64,000 nt of DNA, from the NCBI GenBank assembly GCA_000381625.1, contig KB906767.1, positions 5,447,357-5,511,356 of the forward strand, given 5' to 3'. This DNA comes from Bryobacterales bacterium KBS 96. Its GTDB lineage: Bacteria > Acidobacteriota > Terriglobia > Bryobacterales > Bryobacteraceae. The notes under the pieces were generated by a model. The model was given only the letters and a program-made list of their open reading frames with translations, was not told the origin of the DNA and did not search any database. Positions 7,660-16,744 of this stretch are shown here, piece after piece; the first letter of the stretch is position 1; each line of letters begins with the position of its first letter. The translations under genes were made by a program, and so were the position numbers.

Positions 7660-8706
7660 TCAGGGCCGCAGCAGCTTCGACCACCAGCATTCGTGGCGGA
7701 TTTCGGCCAGCATCTCGGAAGCGGATTGGAATCGCCGGGCGGGATCGGCGGCGAGGCTCGTCTGTATCGCTCGTTGCCAGCGTCGCGGGATTGCGTGTTC
7801 GCCCGGAAAGAGTTTCGAAGCGTTATGGGGTGGTTTGGCGCCGGACAGCATCTCATGGAGAATGACGCCTATCGAGTAGATGTCCGAACGAATGCCGGCT
7901 TCTCCGAGAAATTGTTCGGGGGCCATATAGGCAGGCGTGCCCAGCAGAAGGCTTTGGGAACCGCGAGACGCATCGCTGCGTTGCTCCGGTCTGGCAAGGC
8001 CGAAATCCATGATGGCGAGGCGCTCGTCCGAACCCGTCGCACACGAACAAATCATGAGATTAGCCGGCTTCAGGTCGCGATGAATGATGCCAGACTGGTG
8101 TGCTGCTTCTAATCCGGCGACAAGCTGCCGCAGCAGCGGCCATGCTTCTTTTACCGTCATCCGGCGCACGCGGCGAAGCCGGGCGGCAAGCGTTTCTCCG
8201 TCAAGCAACTCCATCGTGATCAGCAAGGCCTCACCCGCCGGGGTGTGGTGGGTGAAAATATCGTAGACGCGGCATACGTTGGGGTGGGTAATCTGGCGGG
8301 CCGTGTGGACCTCCCGCCGGAAACGCCGTTCAACTTCGCGATCCGCGTTCCATTGCGCCGCCAGGGATTTGACGGCGATCTTCGTGCCGAGTTGACGATC
8401 CTCGGCCTCGTAAACCTCGCCCATGCCGCCCGACCCAATCAACCGAATAATATGGAAACGGCCGCCCAGCAGCTCGCCTGGATGAAACTTCGGCTCACGC
8501 TTAGCCGCACTGGCGGCGTGAAAGTCCTGAGCCGGTTCCGAGAGAAATCCGGCGCCGGCCTCAGTAAGGTTTGCCAGCAATCGCTTGACCTCAGCCGCGA
8601 CCAATCCATCGGGCAGCGATGCCAATCGCTCGTTCTGCCGTTCCGGAGAAGCCTCGGCAAGCTCCTCGAAAACCTGTTTTACCTGTTCCCACTGTCCGCC
8701 GGTCAT
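7660..8706 (-). CDS. Serine/threonine protein kinase (Hanks type, soluble)
   Basis: This 348-residue protein has about 85 N-terminal residues of helical, DUF-like sequence and then a complete kinase domain: GSGGMGEV (about 91-98), the ATP lysine in AVKSL (113), HRDLKPAN (209-216), DFGLA (234-238) and APE in GTPAYMAPEQ. No transmembrane helix or sensory repeat domain follows, unlike many acidobacterial kinases. The ATG at 8706 was taken over a TTG at 8715. It lies 25 bp downstream of argH on the same strand, and converges with the sigma factor gene. A kinase-sigma regulatory pair is an inference. Confidence 0.92.
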   Translation of the reverse strand: MTGGQWEQVKQVFEELAEASPERQNERLASLPDGLVAAEVKRLLANLTEAGAGFLSEPAQDFHAASAAKREPKFHPGELLGGRFHIIRLIGSGGMGEVYEAEDRQLGTKIAVKSLAAQWNADREVERRFRREVHTARQITHPNVCRVYDIFTHHTPAGEALLITMELLDGETLAARLRRVRRMTVKEAWPLLRQLVAGLEAAHQSGIIHRDLKPANLMICSCATGSDERLAIMDFGLARPEQRSDASRGSQSLLLGTPAYMAPEQFLGEAGIRSDIYSIGVILHEMLSGAKPPHNASKLFPGEHAIPRRWQRAIQTSLAADPARRFQSASEMLAEIRHECWWSKLLRP

Positions 8707-8731
8707 GTACTGCAATACACGGTGGGATTAC

Positions 8732-10123
8732 TTACCCCAGCGCTCTCCGCATTGTGCTAAGCCGGATTTCCGCCTCGTCGAGTGCTTTGCCGACGCTTGC
8801 GGGTCCCGTTCCTCCGGGAATCTCGCGAGTCTTCATTCCTTCGCCAGGCTGCAACAAAAGCGCCATATCGGCCGAGAATTCGGGAGCGAACGCGGCCAGC
8901 GCAGCGCCTGTCCAATCGGACGGTTTCTTGTTTGCCCTGACGCTATCGAGGACCAGTTTGCCAACAAGCTGATGCGCGCGATGGAATGGCACGCCGCGCC
9001 GCGCGAGTTCCTCGGCAAGGTCAGTTGCCACAACCCAGCTCTCTTCGGCGGCAGCCGCGGGTCTTTTCGGATCGAGGACGACCGATTCCGCCACGACCTT
9101 TGCCGTCGCGAGCGCTCCCGATGTCTGATGGAAGGCATCGAACAGCGGCTCCTTGTCTTCCTGCATATCGCGGTTGTAGGTCATAGGCAGACCCTTCATG
9201 GTGATGAATAAAGAAGTGAGGTCTCCGAAGACCCGGCCGCTCTTGCCGCGGATCAGTTCGAGAGAATCGGGGTTCTTCTTCTGCGGCATCAGACTGGAGC
9301 CACTGGTGACGCCGTCGCCGAGTGTAATCCAGCCGAACTCCTCGCTCGAATAGAGAATCCAGTCCTCGGCGAGGCGGCTCAAATGGAGCATCGCCATACT
9401 GCACGAATACAAGAAATCGAGAGCGAAGTCGCGGTCGCCCGAAACGTCCATGCTGTTGCGAGTGATCGAGGCAAACTGCAGGTCGTGCGCGATTTCATCG
9501 CGATCGAAAGGAAAACCGCTTCCCGCCAGCGCTCCTGAACCGAGCGGCGACACGTCGATGCGAGCCTTCGCCTGCCGCAGCCGTTCGAAATCGCGGGCGA
9601 ACATCTCGAAATAGGCCAGCAGATAATGCGGCCAGAGCACGGCCTGTGCGCGGCGCAGATGCGTGTAGCCGGGTACTATGGCATCCGGATATTTGCGCGC
9701 AAGCGTGAGCAGTTCGGACAGCAGCGCGGCAAGCTGATCGAGCAGTGTCCCGGTGGACGTACGCAGCCAGAGGCGCGTATCGAGCGATACTTGCTCGTTG
9801 CGGCTGCGGCCAGTGTGGATTTTGTCGGCGAGCGCGCCGGTTTTCTCTTTGAGCTTGCGAATAACGAACGTGTGAATATCTTCATCGTCCGCTCCGTCGA
9901 AGTACTTCGGATCGGCGGCTTCTTTACCGATTTCTTCGAATGCCACAACGAGTTGCTGCGCTTCATCGCTTGTCAGAATTCCCGCGCGCGCGAGGGCGCG
10001 TGTGAAGGCCTGCGACCCGGCAATGTCGGCCTGCACGAGCTTTTTATCAAAGTGCAGCGACCCGGAGAATTGTTCAAAGATCGCGGAAGGCCCGGTTTCG
10101 AATCTGCCGCCCCAGAGTTTCAT
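8732..10123 (-). CDS. argH: Argininosuccinate lyase
   Basis: ArgH splits argininosuccinate into arginine and fumarate, the last step of arginine synthesis, in the cytoplasm. The 463-residue protein begins KLWGGRF, has HTGRSRNEQ in the first helical domain, and carries the family signature GSSLMPQKKNPDSLELIRGK, which contains the mobile catalytic loop. Length is normal. It is separated from argF-argG by about 29 kb, so the pathway genes are split. No ArgR-type box was seen upstream, unlike argF. Confidence 0.97.
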   Translation of the reverse strand: MKLWGGRFETGPSAIFEQFSGSLHFDKKLVQADIAGSQAFTRALARAGILTSDEAQQLVVAFEEIGKEAADPKYFDGADDEDIHTFVIRKLKEKTGALADKIHTGRSRNEQVSLDTRLWLRTSTGTLLDQLAALLSELLTLARKYPDAIVPGYTHLRRAQAVLWPHYLLAYFEMFARDFERLRQAKARIDVSPLGSGALAGSGFPFDRDEIAHDLQFASITRNSMDVSGDRDFALDFLYSCSMAMLHLSRLAEDWILYSSEEFGWITLGDGVTSGSSLMPQKKNPDSLELIRGKSGRVFGDLTSLFITMKGLPMTYNRDMQEDKEPLFDAFHQTSGALATAKVVAESVVLDPKRPAAAAEESWVVATDLAEELARRGVPFHRAHQLVGKLVLDSVRANKKPSDWTGAALAAFAPEFSADMALLLQPGEGMKTREIPGGTGPASVGKALDEAEIRLSTMRRALG

Positions 10124-10153
10124 GTGTGTTTGGTGTCCTCACCACCGGGGGCG

Positions 10154-10210
10154 GGGGTTGGCATGCCCGACCCTACGCGCGATTTGTAGGGGCGAGGGCA
10201 TGCCAACCCC
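10154..10210. repeat. Long imperfect inverted repeat (GGGCATGCC family)
   Basis: The left arm GGGGTTGGCATGCCC (10154-10168) pairs with GGGCATGCCAACCCC (10196-10210), and inner CCCTAC pairs with GTAGGG. It lies between frr and argH. It could fold in either transcript. A smaller relative is at 1179-1202. Confidence 0.8.
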
Positions 10211-10276
10211 AAAGCCTACACGCCACGGTTCGCTTACGCTTCCCGGCTCAGATTGAATGGCATTTTACGATGCCGC

Positions 10277-10885
10277 CTACTTGAACTCGAGAATCTCTTT
10301 TTCTTTCGCCTTCGCCGCCTGGTCTATCTTCAAAATATTGCCGTCGGTGAGCTTTTGGATAGAGTCGAGTGCTTGCCGCTCCTCGTCCTCGCTGATCAGT
10401 TTGTCCTTCATCAGCTTCTTCAGGTGCTCATTTGCCTCACGGCGTACTGTGCGAAGGCCAACCCGGCGCTCTTCGGCGATATGGCTGATCTTTTTCGCCA
10501 GCTCGCGCCGGCGTTCTTCGGTCAGAGGCGGAATCGGCACGCGTACAATTTTGCCGTCGTTGCCTGGATTCAGGCCGAGATCGGCGCTGCGAATCGCCTT
10601 CTCGATGGCGGCCAGCATGGATGTGTCCCAGGGCTGGACTGTAATCAGCGCTGGCTCCGGTACGTGCAATTGCGCCACCTGGTTGAGCGGAACACTCGAT
10701 CCGTACGCCTCCACCCTCACGCTGTCGAGCAGGCTGATGGATGCGCGGCCCGTCCGAACCGTGCTCATTTCGTGCTGCAGTTCGGTCAGGACCTTCTCCA
10801 TGCGGCTCCGCGCATCCGCATCCACCTGTTTTACATTCTCAAACTTATTGCCGCTTGACGGCGCGGCTTGTGGTTCATTCTTCAT
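10277..10885 (-). CDS. frr: Ribosome recycling factor
   Basis: RRF works with EF-G to split post-termination ribosomes. The 202-residue protein shows the three-helix bundle pattern: MEKVLTELQHEMSTVRTGRAS, the central beta domain with VPLNQVAQLHVPEP and VQPWD, then VPIPPLTEERRRELAKK and the long C-terminal helix. About 18 residues at the N-terminus precede the conserved start, a slight extension over the usual 185. It follows pyrH by 18 bp on the same strand, in the standard pyrH-frr order. Confidence 0.97.
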   Translation of the reverse strand: MKNEPQAAPSSGNKFENVKQVDADARSRMEKVLTELQHEMSTVRTGRASISLLDSVRVEAYGSSVPLNQVAQLHVPEPALITVQPWDTSMLAAIEKAIRSADLGLNPGNDGKIVRVPIPPLTEERRRELAKKISHIAEERRVGLRTVRREANEHLKKLMKDKLISEDEERQALDSIQKLTDGNILKIDQAAKAKEKEILEFK

Positions 10886-10903
10886 AACGCCGAAACCCTT
10901 ATG

Positions 10904-11611
10904 CTACCGGATGACAGTGCCGATTGGTTCGCCCATCGCCATACGCATTATATTTCCGGTCACGGTCAGATTGAACACCACTATTTCCAGATTATTGTCG
11001 CGGCACATTGCCACGGCGGAGGCATCCATCACGGCGAGGGATTTTGCAAGCACCTCGGTATAGTCGATTTCCGCAAATTTGATCGCGTCGCCGAACTTGT
11101 GCGGGTCCTTGTCGTAGACGCCGTCCACCCGGGTCGCTTTGGCGATCACGTCCGCCTTGATTTCGAGCGCGCGCAGCGTTGCGGCCGTATCCGTCGAGAA
11201 ATAGGGGTTTGACGTGCCTGCCGCAAAGATAACCACGCGGCCCTTCTCCAGATGCCGGATCGCGCGGCGCCGGATATACGGCTCGGCAACCTGGTGCATT
11301 TCGATGGCGGTCATCACCCGCGTCGGCACGCCTTGTTTCTCCAACGCATCCTGAAACGCGAGGGCATTAATCACCGTCGCGAGCATGCCCATGTGATCGC
11401 CCGTCACCCGGTCCATGTTCCTTGCGGCGGCGGCTACGCCTCGAAAGAAATTTCCTCCACCCACGACGAGGCCAATTTGAACTTTGGTCCGGGCCACTTC
11501 CGCAACTTCGGCCGCCAAACTCTGCACTCGCTCGGGATCAAGACCAAAAGTGTGCGCGCCGGCCAGCGCTTCACCGCTGATCTTCAGAAGAATGCGTTGA
11601 TATTTCACCAT
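10904..11611 (-). CDS. pyrH: Uridylate kinase (UMP kinase)
   Basis: PyrH phosphorylates UMP to UDP in pyrimidine nucleotide synthesis. The 235-residue protein has the amino-acid-kinase fold: KISGEAL at the start, [10 protein letters not shown] (ATP site), [22 protein letters not shown] and VDGVYDKDP. The ATG at 11611 is chosen because the family starts [10 protein letters not shown]; a longer reading from 11674 adds 21 unrelated residues. It lies between tsf and frr, the classical order. Confidence 0.96.
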   Translation of the reverse strand: MVKYQRILLKISGEALAGAHTFGLDPERVQSLAAEVAEVARTKVQIGLVVGGGNFFRGVAAAARNMDRVTGDHMGMLATVINALAFQDALEKQGVPTRVMTAIEMHQVAEPYIRRRAIRHLEKGRVVIFAAGTSNPYFSTDTAATLRALEIKADVIAKATRVDGVYDKDPHKFGDAIKFAEIDYTEVLAKSLAVMDASAVAMCRDNNLEIVVFNLTVTGNIMRMAMGEPIGTVIR

Positions 11612-11697
11612 GCGCGTGTTCGATCTGATGGTTGTTGGCAATTCCTCGTTCACCGCAAAAAAATGCCGGCTCACTGGAGCCGGCCGTTCATTTCAAT

Positions 11698-12657
11698 TTA
11701 TTCGGTTACCGGAAGCGGCGATGCTTCCGCTCCGGAAGTGTCCGCAGCCTCGCCCACTTTGTAACGAACAAAGCGCGCCACTTTCATCTCTCCCGAGCCG
11801 CCCGCTTTCGACCGGATCAGTTCGCCTACCGTCACGGCATTGTCCTTGATGAAGGGCTGTTCGAGCAGGCAAACTTCTTCAAAGAATTTGGCAAGCCGCC
11901 CCTCGGCGATTTTGTCCACCATCTTTTCGGGTTTGCCTTCCTGCAACGCGCGCTCCCGCTGAATTGCTTTCTCACGCGCCAGCACGTCCGCCGAAACGTC
12001 CTGCTTCGAGATGAATTGCGGATTTGCCGCGGTCACCTGCATAGCAATATCACGCACCAGCATCTCAAAGTCCGCGCTGCCGGTCACAGCCTCCGGAGCG
12101 TGAATCTCGACGATGGTCCCCACTTGCGCGCCCGTGTGCACGTACGAACCAATCACGCCGGCGGCGTTAACGTGCAGCCGCGAGAAGCGGGACACTGCAA
12201 TGTTCTCGCCCAGTTTTGCGATCTTGCTCTTAATGATGTCGCTGACCGTCTGGCTCTTGTCTTTCGAGAACTGCTGCTCGTACAGCGCTACCGCATCCGC
12301 GGCGGCCTGTGCCACCTCTTCCTTCCGGACATAGGTCGGCTTCAGTTCCGCAATATGCTCGGTGATGTCGCGAACGAGATTCTGAAAATCCTCCGTCCGA
12401 GCTACGAAGTCCGATTCGCAGTTGACTTCCACCATGACGCCGGACTTACCGCCGTCGGAGATCTGAACTCCGAGCAGGCCTTGTTTGGTAGAACGGCCTT
12501 CTTTCTTCCCAGCGGATGCCAAGCCTCTGGTCTTTAGCACATCCACGGCCTTCTGAAGATCGCCGTCCGCCTCAACCAAAGCTTTCTTGCACTCCAACAT
12601 TCCGGCGCCGGTCATCTCGCGGAGCTGCTTTACAAGTTGTGCCGTTATCTCAGCCAT
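11698..12657 (-). CDS. tsf: Translation elongation factor Ts
   Basis: EF-Ts is the nucleotide-exchange factor for EF-Tu. The 319-residue protein starts with the UBA-like segment VKQLREMTGAGMLECKKAL, then has VNCESDFVARTEDF, the typical EF-Tu contact region, and the two-subdomain core. The ATG at 12657 matches the family start MAEITA; a longer frame to 12720 was rejected. A hydrophilic tail of about 20 residues extends the C-terminus. It lies 81 bp after rpsB. Confidence 0.97.
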   Translation of the reverse strand: MAEITAQLVKQLREMTGAGMLECKKALVEADGDLQKAVDVLKTRGLASAGKKEGRSTKQGLLGVQISDGGKSGVMVEVNCESDFVARTEDFQNLVRDITEHIAELKPTYVRKEEVAQAAADAVALYEQQFSKDKSQTVSDIIKSKIAKLGENIAVSRFSRLHVNAAGVIGSYVHTGAQVGTIVEIHAPEAVTGSADFEMLVRDIAMQVTAANPQFISKQDVSADVLAREKAIQRERALQEGKPEKMVDKIAEGRLAKFFEEVCLLEQPFIKDNAVTVGELIRSKAGGSGEMKVARFVRYKVGEAADTSGAEASPLPVTE

Positions 12658-12738
12658 TGTATTTCCTCGCACACCGCAAGCGGGAAGCGCCATGCCTGGC
12701 ACGACGCCCATCGCTTGCACACAATTCAGTCTAGTTGT

Positions 12739-13638
12739 TTATGGCTCGGCAACCGAGCCGGCCAATGTCTCCGGTGGCTCGCTGCCCGGCCCCTTGCGTG
12801 GCGTCTCAGCCGGTTCTTCGCTGGTCGCCATGCTCTCCGAGATCAACTGCTCCGCGTACTTCGGATCCAGATACTGCGTGTACTCTGTCTCCTCGCCCTC
12901 AGCGGTCTGTTCCTCTTCGCCGGCAACCTTTTCGCCGCCGAATTCCTGCTCGGTGGCAAGGGTGCGGGCTTCGGCGACTGCGTCGGCGATCTTTTGCGTG
13001 AATAGCCGGATCGCTCGCAGAGCGTCGTCATTGCCCGGAATCACATAATCGACTTCATCCGGATCGCAGTTCGTATCCACTACGCCCACCACCGGAATGC
13101 CCAGTTTGCGAGCTTCCTTCACGGCGATTGCTTCTTTGTTGGAATCGATCACGAACATGACGTCCGGCAGACCCGGCATGTCTTTAATGCCGGCCAGGTT
13201 CTGCTGAAGGTGCTTGCGCTCGCGTTCCAACCGGCCGATTTCCTTCTTCGCGCGGCCCTCGTACGCATTGTCGGCGGCCATCTCGTCGAGCTCTTTCAGC
13301 CGCTTGATAGAGCGCTGCACCGTAATCATGTTGGTCAGCAGCCCGCCCAGCCAGCGCTGGTTGACATAGAACTGCCCGCAGCGCGTTGCCTCCTCGGCAA
13401 TCGCTTCCTGCGCCTGGCGCTTGGTGCCGACAAACAGAACGCTTTTGCCCTGCGCCGACATCTCACCCACAAACCGCATCGCATCTTTGAAGAGCTTCAA
13501 CGTCTTCTGCAGATCGATGATATAAATCCCGTTACGTTCTCCAAAGATGTACTCTTTCATCTTTGGATTCCAGCGCTTGGTCTGGTGCCCGAAGTGAACG
13601 CCGGCTTCGAGCAATTCTTTCATCGAAATTGACGGCAA
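12739..13638 (-). CDS. rpsB: 30S ribosomal protein S2
   Basis: S2 binds at the 30S head-body junction and helps recruit S1. The core is unmistakable: [53 protein letters not shown] and [11 protein letters not shown]. The start is a TTG at 13638: an AAGGAGG ribosome site lies 4 bases upstream, and the five residues before MKELL match the S2 family N-terminus. Residues beyond about 230 form an acidic, proline-rich tail that makes the 299-residue protein longer than Escherichia coli S2. Confidence 0.97.
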   Translation of the reverse strand: MPSISMKELLEAGVHFGHQTKRWNPKMKEYIFGERNGIYIIDLQKTLKLFKDAMRFVGEMSAQGKSVLFVGTKRQAQEAIAEEATRCGQFYVNQRWLGGLLTNMITVQRSIKRLKELDEMAADNAYEGRAKKEIGRLERERKHLQQNLAGIKDMPGLPDVMFVIDSNKEAIAVKEARKLGIPVVGVVDTNCDPDEVDYVIPGNDDALRAIRLFTQKIADAVAEARTLATEQEFGGEKVAGEEEQTAEGEETEYTQYLDPKYAEQLISESMATSEEPAETPRKGPGSEPPETLAGSVAEP

Positions 13639-13642
13639 AATG

Positions 13643-13649
13643 CCTCCTT
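13643..13649 (-). promoter_or_regulatory. Strong ribosome binding site deciding the TTG start of rpsB
   Basis: The minus-strand AAGGAGG is a perfect anti-16S match placed 4 bases before TTG. It supports TTG at 13638 rather than the ATG five codons later. Confidence 0.8.
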
Positions 13650-13750
13650 CACGAAATTACGAGGGGCGTCCTCGTGTAACGGTCGACAGCTTGGTGAATC
13701 ACGCGGCCCAAAGCGGAATTTGCGTGGCCAAGCCGCCGCCGGTTGCGCAA

Positions 13751-13773
13751 CAGGCGGCTCCGGGAGCCGCCTG
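13751..13773. other. Hairpin in the rpsI-rpsB spacer
   Basis: CAGGCGGCTCC and GGAGCCGCCTG are perfect complements separated by one base, giving a stem of about ten pairs with a small loop. It lies in the 165-bp leader of rpsB. It could be a transcript-end structure after rpsI or a leader element controlling rpsB; no U-tract follows in either direction. Confidence 0.6.
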
Positions 13774-13803
13774 CCACAAGGGATAAGGTTTTGAACGAAG
13801 AGA

Positions 13804-14202
13804 TTAACGCTTGGAGAATTGGAAACGCTTGCGCGCGCCCTTCTGGCCGTATTTCTTTCGCTCATGCGCGCGGGGATCGCGCGTCAGAAAGCCGAGCTGC
13901 TTTAGTTTAGGACGCAACTCCGCGTTGAATTCAATGAGTGCGCGAGCCACGCCGAGGCGGCAAGCGCCCGACTGGCCTGTGATTCCGCCGCCGTCGGCGA
14001 GGATCAGGATATCGAATTTGTCGGCCGTTTCGGTCGCCAGAAGCGGTTGGCGGACGTACGCGCGGGCCGACTCGGTCACAAAATAATCTTCAAACGGCCG
14101 CTTATTAACCGTGATCTGTCCCTTGCCGGGCCTCAGAATGACACGCGCGGTCGCGGTCTTGCGGCGCCCGGTTCCCAAATGCTGAATCAACTTCGCTGGC
14201 AC
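13804..14202 (-). CDS. rpsI: 30S ribosomal protein S9
   Basis: This 132-residue protein has the S9 hallmarks: [17 protein letters not shown] near the start, [21 protein letters not shown] in the middle, and the basic tail [18 protein letters not shown] whose end reaches the ribosomal P site. The start is a GTG at 14202 with a GAGGGAG ribosome site just upstream. It follows rplM by 12 bp, the universal L13-S9 pair. Confidence 0.97.
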   Translation of the reverse strand: MPAKLIQHLGTGRRKTATARVILRPGKGQITVNKRPFEDYFVTESARAYVRQPLLATETADKFDILILADGGGITGQSGACRLGVARALIEFNAELRPKLKQLGFLTRDPRAHERKKYGQKGARKRFQFSKR

Positions 14203-14214
14203 TAACTCCCTCTC

Positions 14215-14661
14215 TTACCTTCTTGCTTCTTTGCCCATATCGAGCGTGGCGGGCTTCTGCGCCTGGTGCGGATGCTGGTCTCCCGCGTACACCTTCAATT
14301 TGCGGTACATCTGCTTGCCGAGCTTCGTTTTAGGCAGCATGCCCGAAATCGCCAATTCCACCATCTTCGCCGGACGGGTTGCGCGCATTTTACTCGCGCC
14401 GGTTTCGACAAGACCGCCGGGATAGCCTGTGTGGCGCCGGTAAAGCTTCTGCTGTTCCTTCGCGCCGGTCAATTTGACCTTCGCGGCATTGACTATGATG
14501 ACGTGGTCGCCTGTATCGATATGAGGAGTGTATATCGGTTTGTGCTTGCCCATCAAGAGCATAGCGGCGCGGCTCGCCACTCTTCCGAGTACGGCGTTTT
14601 GCGCGTCGATCACGTGCCACGCACGTGCAATCTCATGCTCTGACGGAAATTCGGTACGCAT
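14215..14661 (-). CDS. rplM: 50S ribosomal protein L13
   Basis: L13 is an early-assembly 50S protein. The 148-residue product contains WHVIDAQNAVLGRVASRAA, HIDTGDHVIIVNAAKVKLTG, YRRHTGYPGGL and the late GMLPKTKLGKQMYRKLKVY. The ATG at 14661 gives a normal-length N-terminus; a longer frame reaching 14700 adds 13 non-family residues. It is the first gene of the six-gene minus-strand translation block, so the block's promoter should lie just upstream, in the following spacer. Confidence 0.96.
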   Translation of the reverse strand: MRTEFPSEHEIARAWHVIDAQNAVLGRVASRAAMLLMGKHKPIYTPHIDTGDHVIIVNAAKVKLTGAKEQQKLYRRHTGYPGGLVETGASKMRATRPAKMVELAISGMLPKTKLGKQMYRKLKVYAGDQHPHQAQKPATLDMGKEARR

Positions 14662-15416
14662 GGACAGACTTGTTCTTTCTATCTCGAAAACTCGAAACAA
14701 TTCATCCTACCTGATTGGAAATGCAGGTGTCAAACGCACGGTCGGCGGCTCATTTTGAATTCTGCAATCACTGTCTGCCGGCCACATCGACTAGGCCGGC
14801 AACGGAGGCTCCACAATGGCGCTTCAAATTCTCGCAATCCCGGTGCTTGGGCTGGTCGGGGGCAGCGAGTTAACTGTCGCGGCGTTCGGGAATTCGAGCT
14901 GAGCAGGCAGCGGCCGGAAATACACATACCAGTACGCCCATCTCTCACGGCGTTGTTTGTTCGCGTGATGCCGTTTTGGATGGCAGGTTTTACACTGCTG
15001 AATATACGATTGCTTGCTGTTACCGTTCGAGCACCTGAACGGGTCTGCCTGGCGCCTCGCCGCGATTTCCTGTGCCATCCAAATTGCTGCTACTTTGTTC
15101 TCCCTCGTGGCCCCGTGCCGATCAACAATCGTATTGCGAAATGAACGCCGAATAACCTTCCGGACAACTGGAGCGCGCACAGGAACGCCGGTGGGGCTGC
15201 TATCACCGGTTGCGGATCTGTGAGTTGGTCGTTGCATTCGCAATCCTCATTCTCAGTATTGGCGTGCGCTAGCGGGCTTCCCGATCTGATCCGGGACTAC
15301 GCCCAATTTCGATCCGCTCGCTTGTCCCGGTGTTAATCATCCACGGCCTTTTAAGATTAAATGAATGGTCGACAGCCGCCACCATCTTCGGTCCTACCCG
15401 CCGCCAGGCAGGGAAC
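14662..15416. other. 755-bp region without a supported gene
   Basis: This region separates rplM from the TauE-like gene and should contain both divergent promoters. Open frames exist on both strands (for example 14755-15144 plus and 14824-15243 minus), but none has a ribosome site, a recognisable family motif or normal amino-acid composition. A single CKTCH in the minus frame looks like chance. The stretch may hold gene remnants. Confidence 0.5.
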
Positions 15417-16160
15417 GTGATTGAAGCCACAACTCTGTACGTCTTGCTGATCGTGTTTTTCGCCACTGTCATTCGTTCGGCGTTTGGATTTGGAGAGGCG
15501 CTGATTGCCGTGCCGTTGCTCGCCTTGCGCATTCCGGTTGAAATTGCTGCGCCCCTGGCCGTGCTTTTGTCCATTACGGTTGCTGGCGTGGTTGTCGCGC
15601 AGGACTGGCGAAAAATTCATCTGCGGAACGCCGGATGGCTCGTAGCCTCTACGCTCTTCGGTATTCCGCTGGGCCTTTTGCTCCTGACGAGCGGCCATCA
15701 ACAGGCGGTGAAGGCAGCGCTGGCAATCATTATCGCGGCGTTCTCGATTTACTCATTGCTCGGCCGGAAACCGCCCGAGCTAAAGAGCGACAGCCGGACT
15801 TGGCTTCTTGGCTGCGGGTTCTTCGCCGGCATTCTCGGAGGCGCTTACGGGATGAACGGACCGCCGCTCGTCATCTATGGAGCCATGCGTCGCTGGTCCG
15901 CGCAGCACTTCCGCGCAACGTTGCAGGCCTATTTTCTCCCGGCCAGCATCATCGGCATGGCTGGCTACTGGCTGGCCGGCCTATGGGTTCCGAGCGTGAC
16001 GCATTACTATCTCGTTTCGTTGCCGGTTGTGCTTGCGGCAATATTACTCGGCAGAGCAATGAACCAGCGCCTGCTGCATGGAGAACGATTCCTCACCTAT
16101 ATTCACATCGGCCTGGTCGCCACGGGCGTGGTGTTGTTAGTCCAATCGTTCGGCCGATAG
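15417..16160 (+). CDS. TauE/SafE family membrane permease
   Basis: This 247-residue inner-membrane protein has about eight hydrophobic helices in two similar halves. The first half carries FATVIRSAFGFGEALIAVP and the second LGCGFFAGILGGAYGMNGPP, the paired glycine-rich signatures of the TauE/SafE (sulfite exporter) family. Members export sulfite, sulfoacetate or other organic anions; substrate here is unknown. The GTG at 15417 is preferred because the conserved first helix follows it directly, but a start further upstream is possible. Confidence 0.8.
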   Translation: MIEATTLYVLLIVFFATVIRSAFGFGEALIAVPLLALRIPVEIAAPLAVLLSITVAGVVVAQDWRKIHLRNAGWLVASTLFGIPLGLLLLTSGHQQAVKAALAIIIAAFSIYSLLGRKPPELKSDSRTWLLGCGFFAGILGGAYGMNGPPLVIYGAMRRWSAQHFRATLQAYFLPASIIGMAGYWLAGLWVPSVTHYYLVSLPVVLAAILLGRAMNQRLLHGERFLTYIHIGLVATGVVLLVQSFGR

Positions 16161-16254
16161 AGGCAGGTTTACGGACATCTCCGGCGATGGTCGTGCGGAC
16201 ACTTTAAGGAGGTAAATATCTCGTTCTGGAGATTCTGAATTATGGACCTTGTTA

Positions 16255-16341
16255 GCGCACGATTTATCGTGCTGGCGGGCAGTTTACTGTCCGCCGGACC
16301 GTGGGCTGAAGCCCACGGCGGCAAGCTGAAGCTCGCGCCAC
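16255..16341. repeat. Composite dispersed repeat with two hairpins
   Basis: It begins GCGCACGATTTATCGTGC, a near-palindrome, followed by TGGCGGGCAGTTTACTG, then the perfect hairpin CCGTGGGC-TGAA-GCCCACGG and finally GGCAAGCTGAAGCTCGC. The first half recurs at 20894-20960, and the last block recurs in the 23-bp hairpin at 41628-41679. It lies between the TauE-like gene and a convergent small gene. Confidence 0.7.
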
Positions 16342-16421
16342 AATCGCTGCGGCCCTAAGTTAACGGCATTCGCCTGCTGAGACTCGCCTCGACACTACAG
16401 GCTGGAGAGCCCCATCACAAC

Positions 16422-16682
16422 TCAATGTGCCTCCAGCTTCGAACAGATCCGCAATGCGTCAACTACGCCTCGAGTTGTGAAAATCCCTTGCGGGTCGACG
16501 ATTTCCAGATCTTCGAGGCGAACTCCATAATCGCCGTAAAGTGCTTCGAATGCATGGAGCGCCTCGTTTCTCGAGTTGTAATAACACCATTGCCAACGCC
16601 CATCGATTTTGGCGTTCAGCATCCATGAGTCATGTTCGCTGAGATTGGCTGAGGGTTCGTCCGCCACTCTTCTTTTTTGCAC
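16422..16682 (-). CDS. Small hypothetical protein
   Basis: This 86-residue soluble protein has a GTG start, with a possible internal ATG at codon 21. It is rich in aromatic residues (KIDGRWQWCYYNSRNEAL) and ends in a regular helix-strand pattern (VRLEDLEIVDPQGIF). I do not recognise the family. It lies 62 bp downstream of the alginate-export-like gene on the same strand. Confidence 0.5.
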   Translation of the reverse strand: MQKRRVADEPSANLSEHDSWMLNAKIDGRWQWCYYNSRNEALHAFEALYGDYGVRLEDLEIVDPQGIFTTRGVVDALRICSKLEAH

Positions 16683-16744
16683 ACTTCACGGGCGCTCGCT
16701 ACCCCGCAAATCCGCTAGATTCCTGGCGTTCGCCTTCTACCGTC

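Noticed and set aside
14824-15243. Minus-strand frame with a CKTCH haem-like motif
   Set aside because: No ribosome site, unusual composition, no other cytochrome features and no family resemblance; a single CxxCH occurs by chance.
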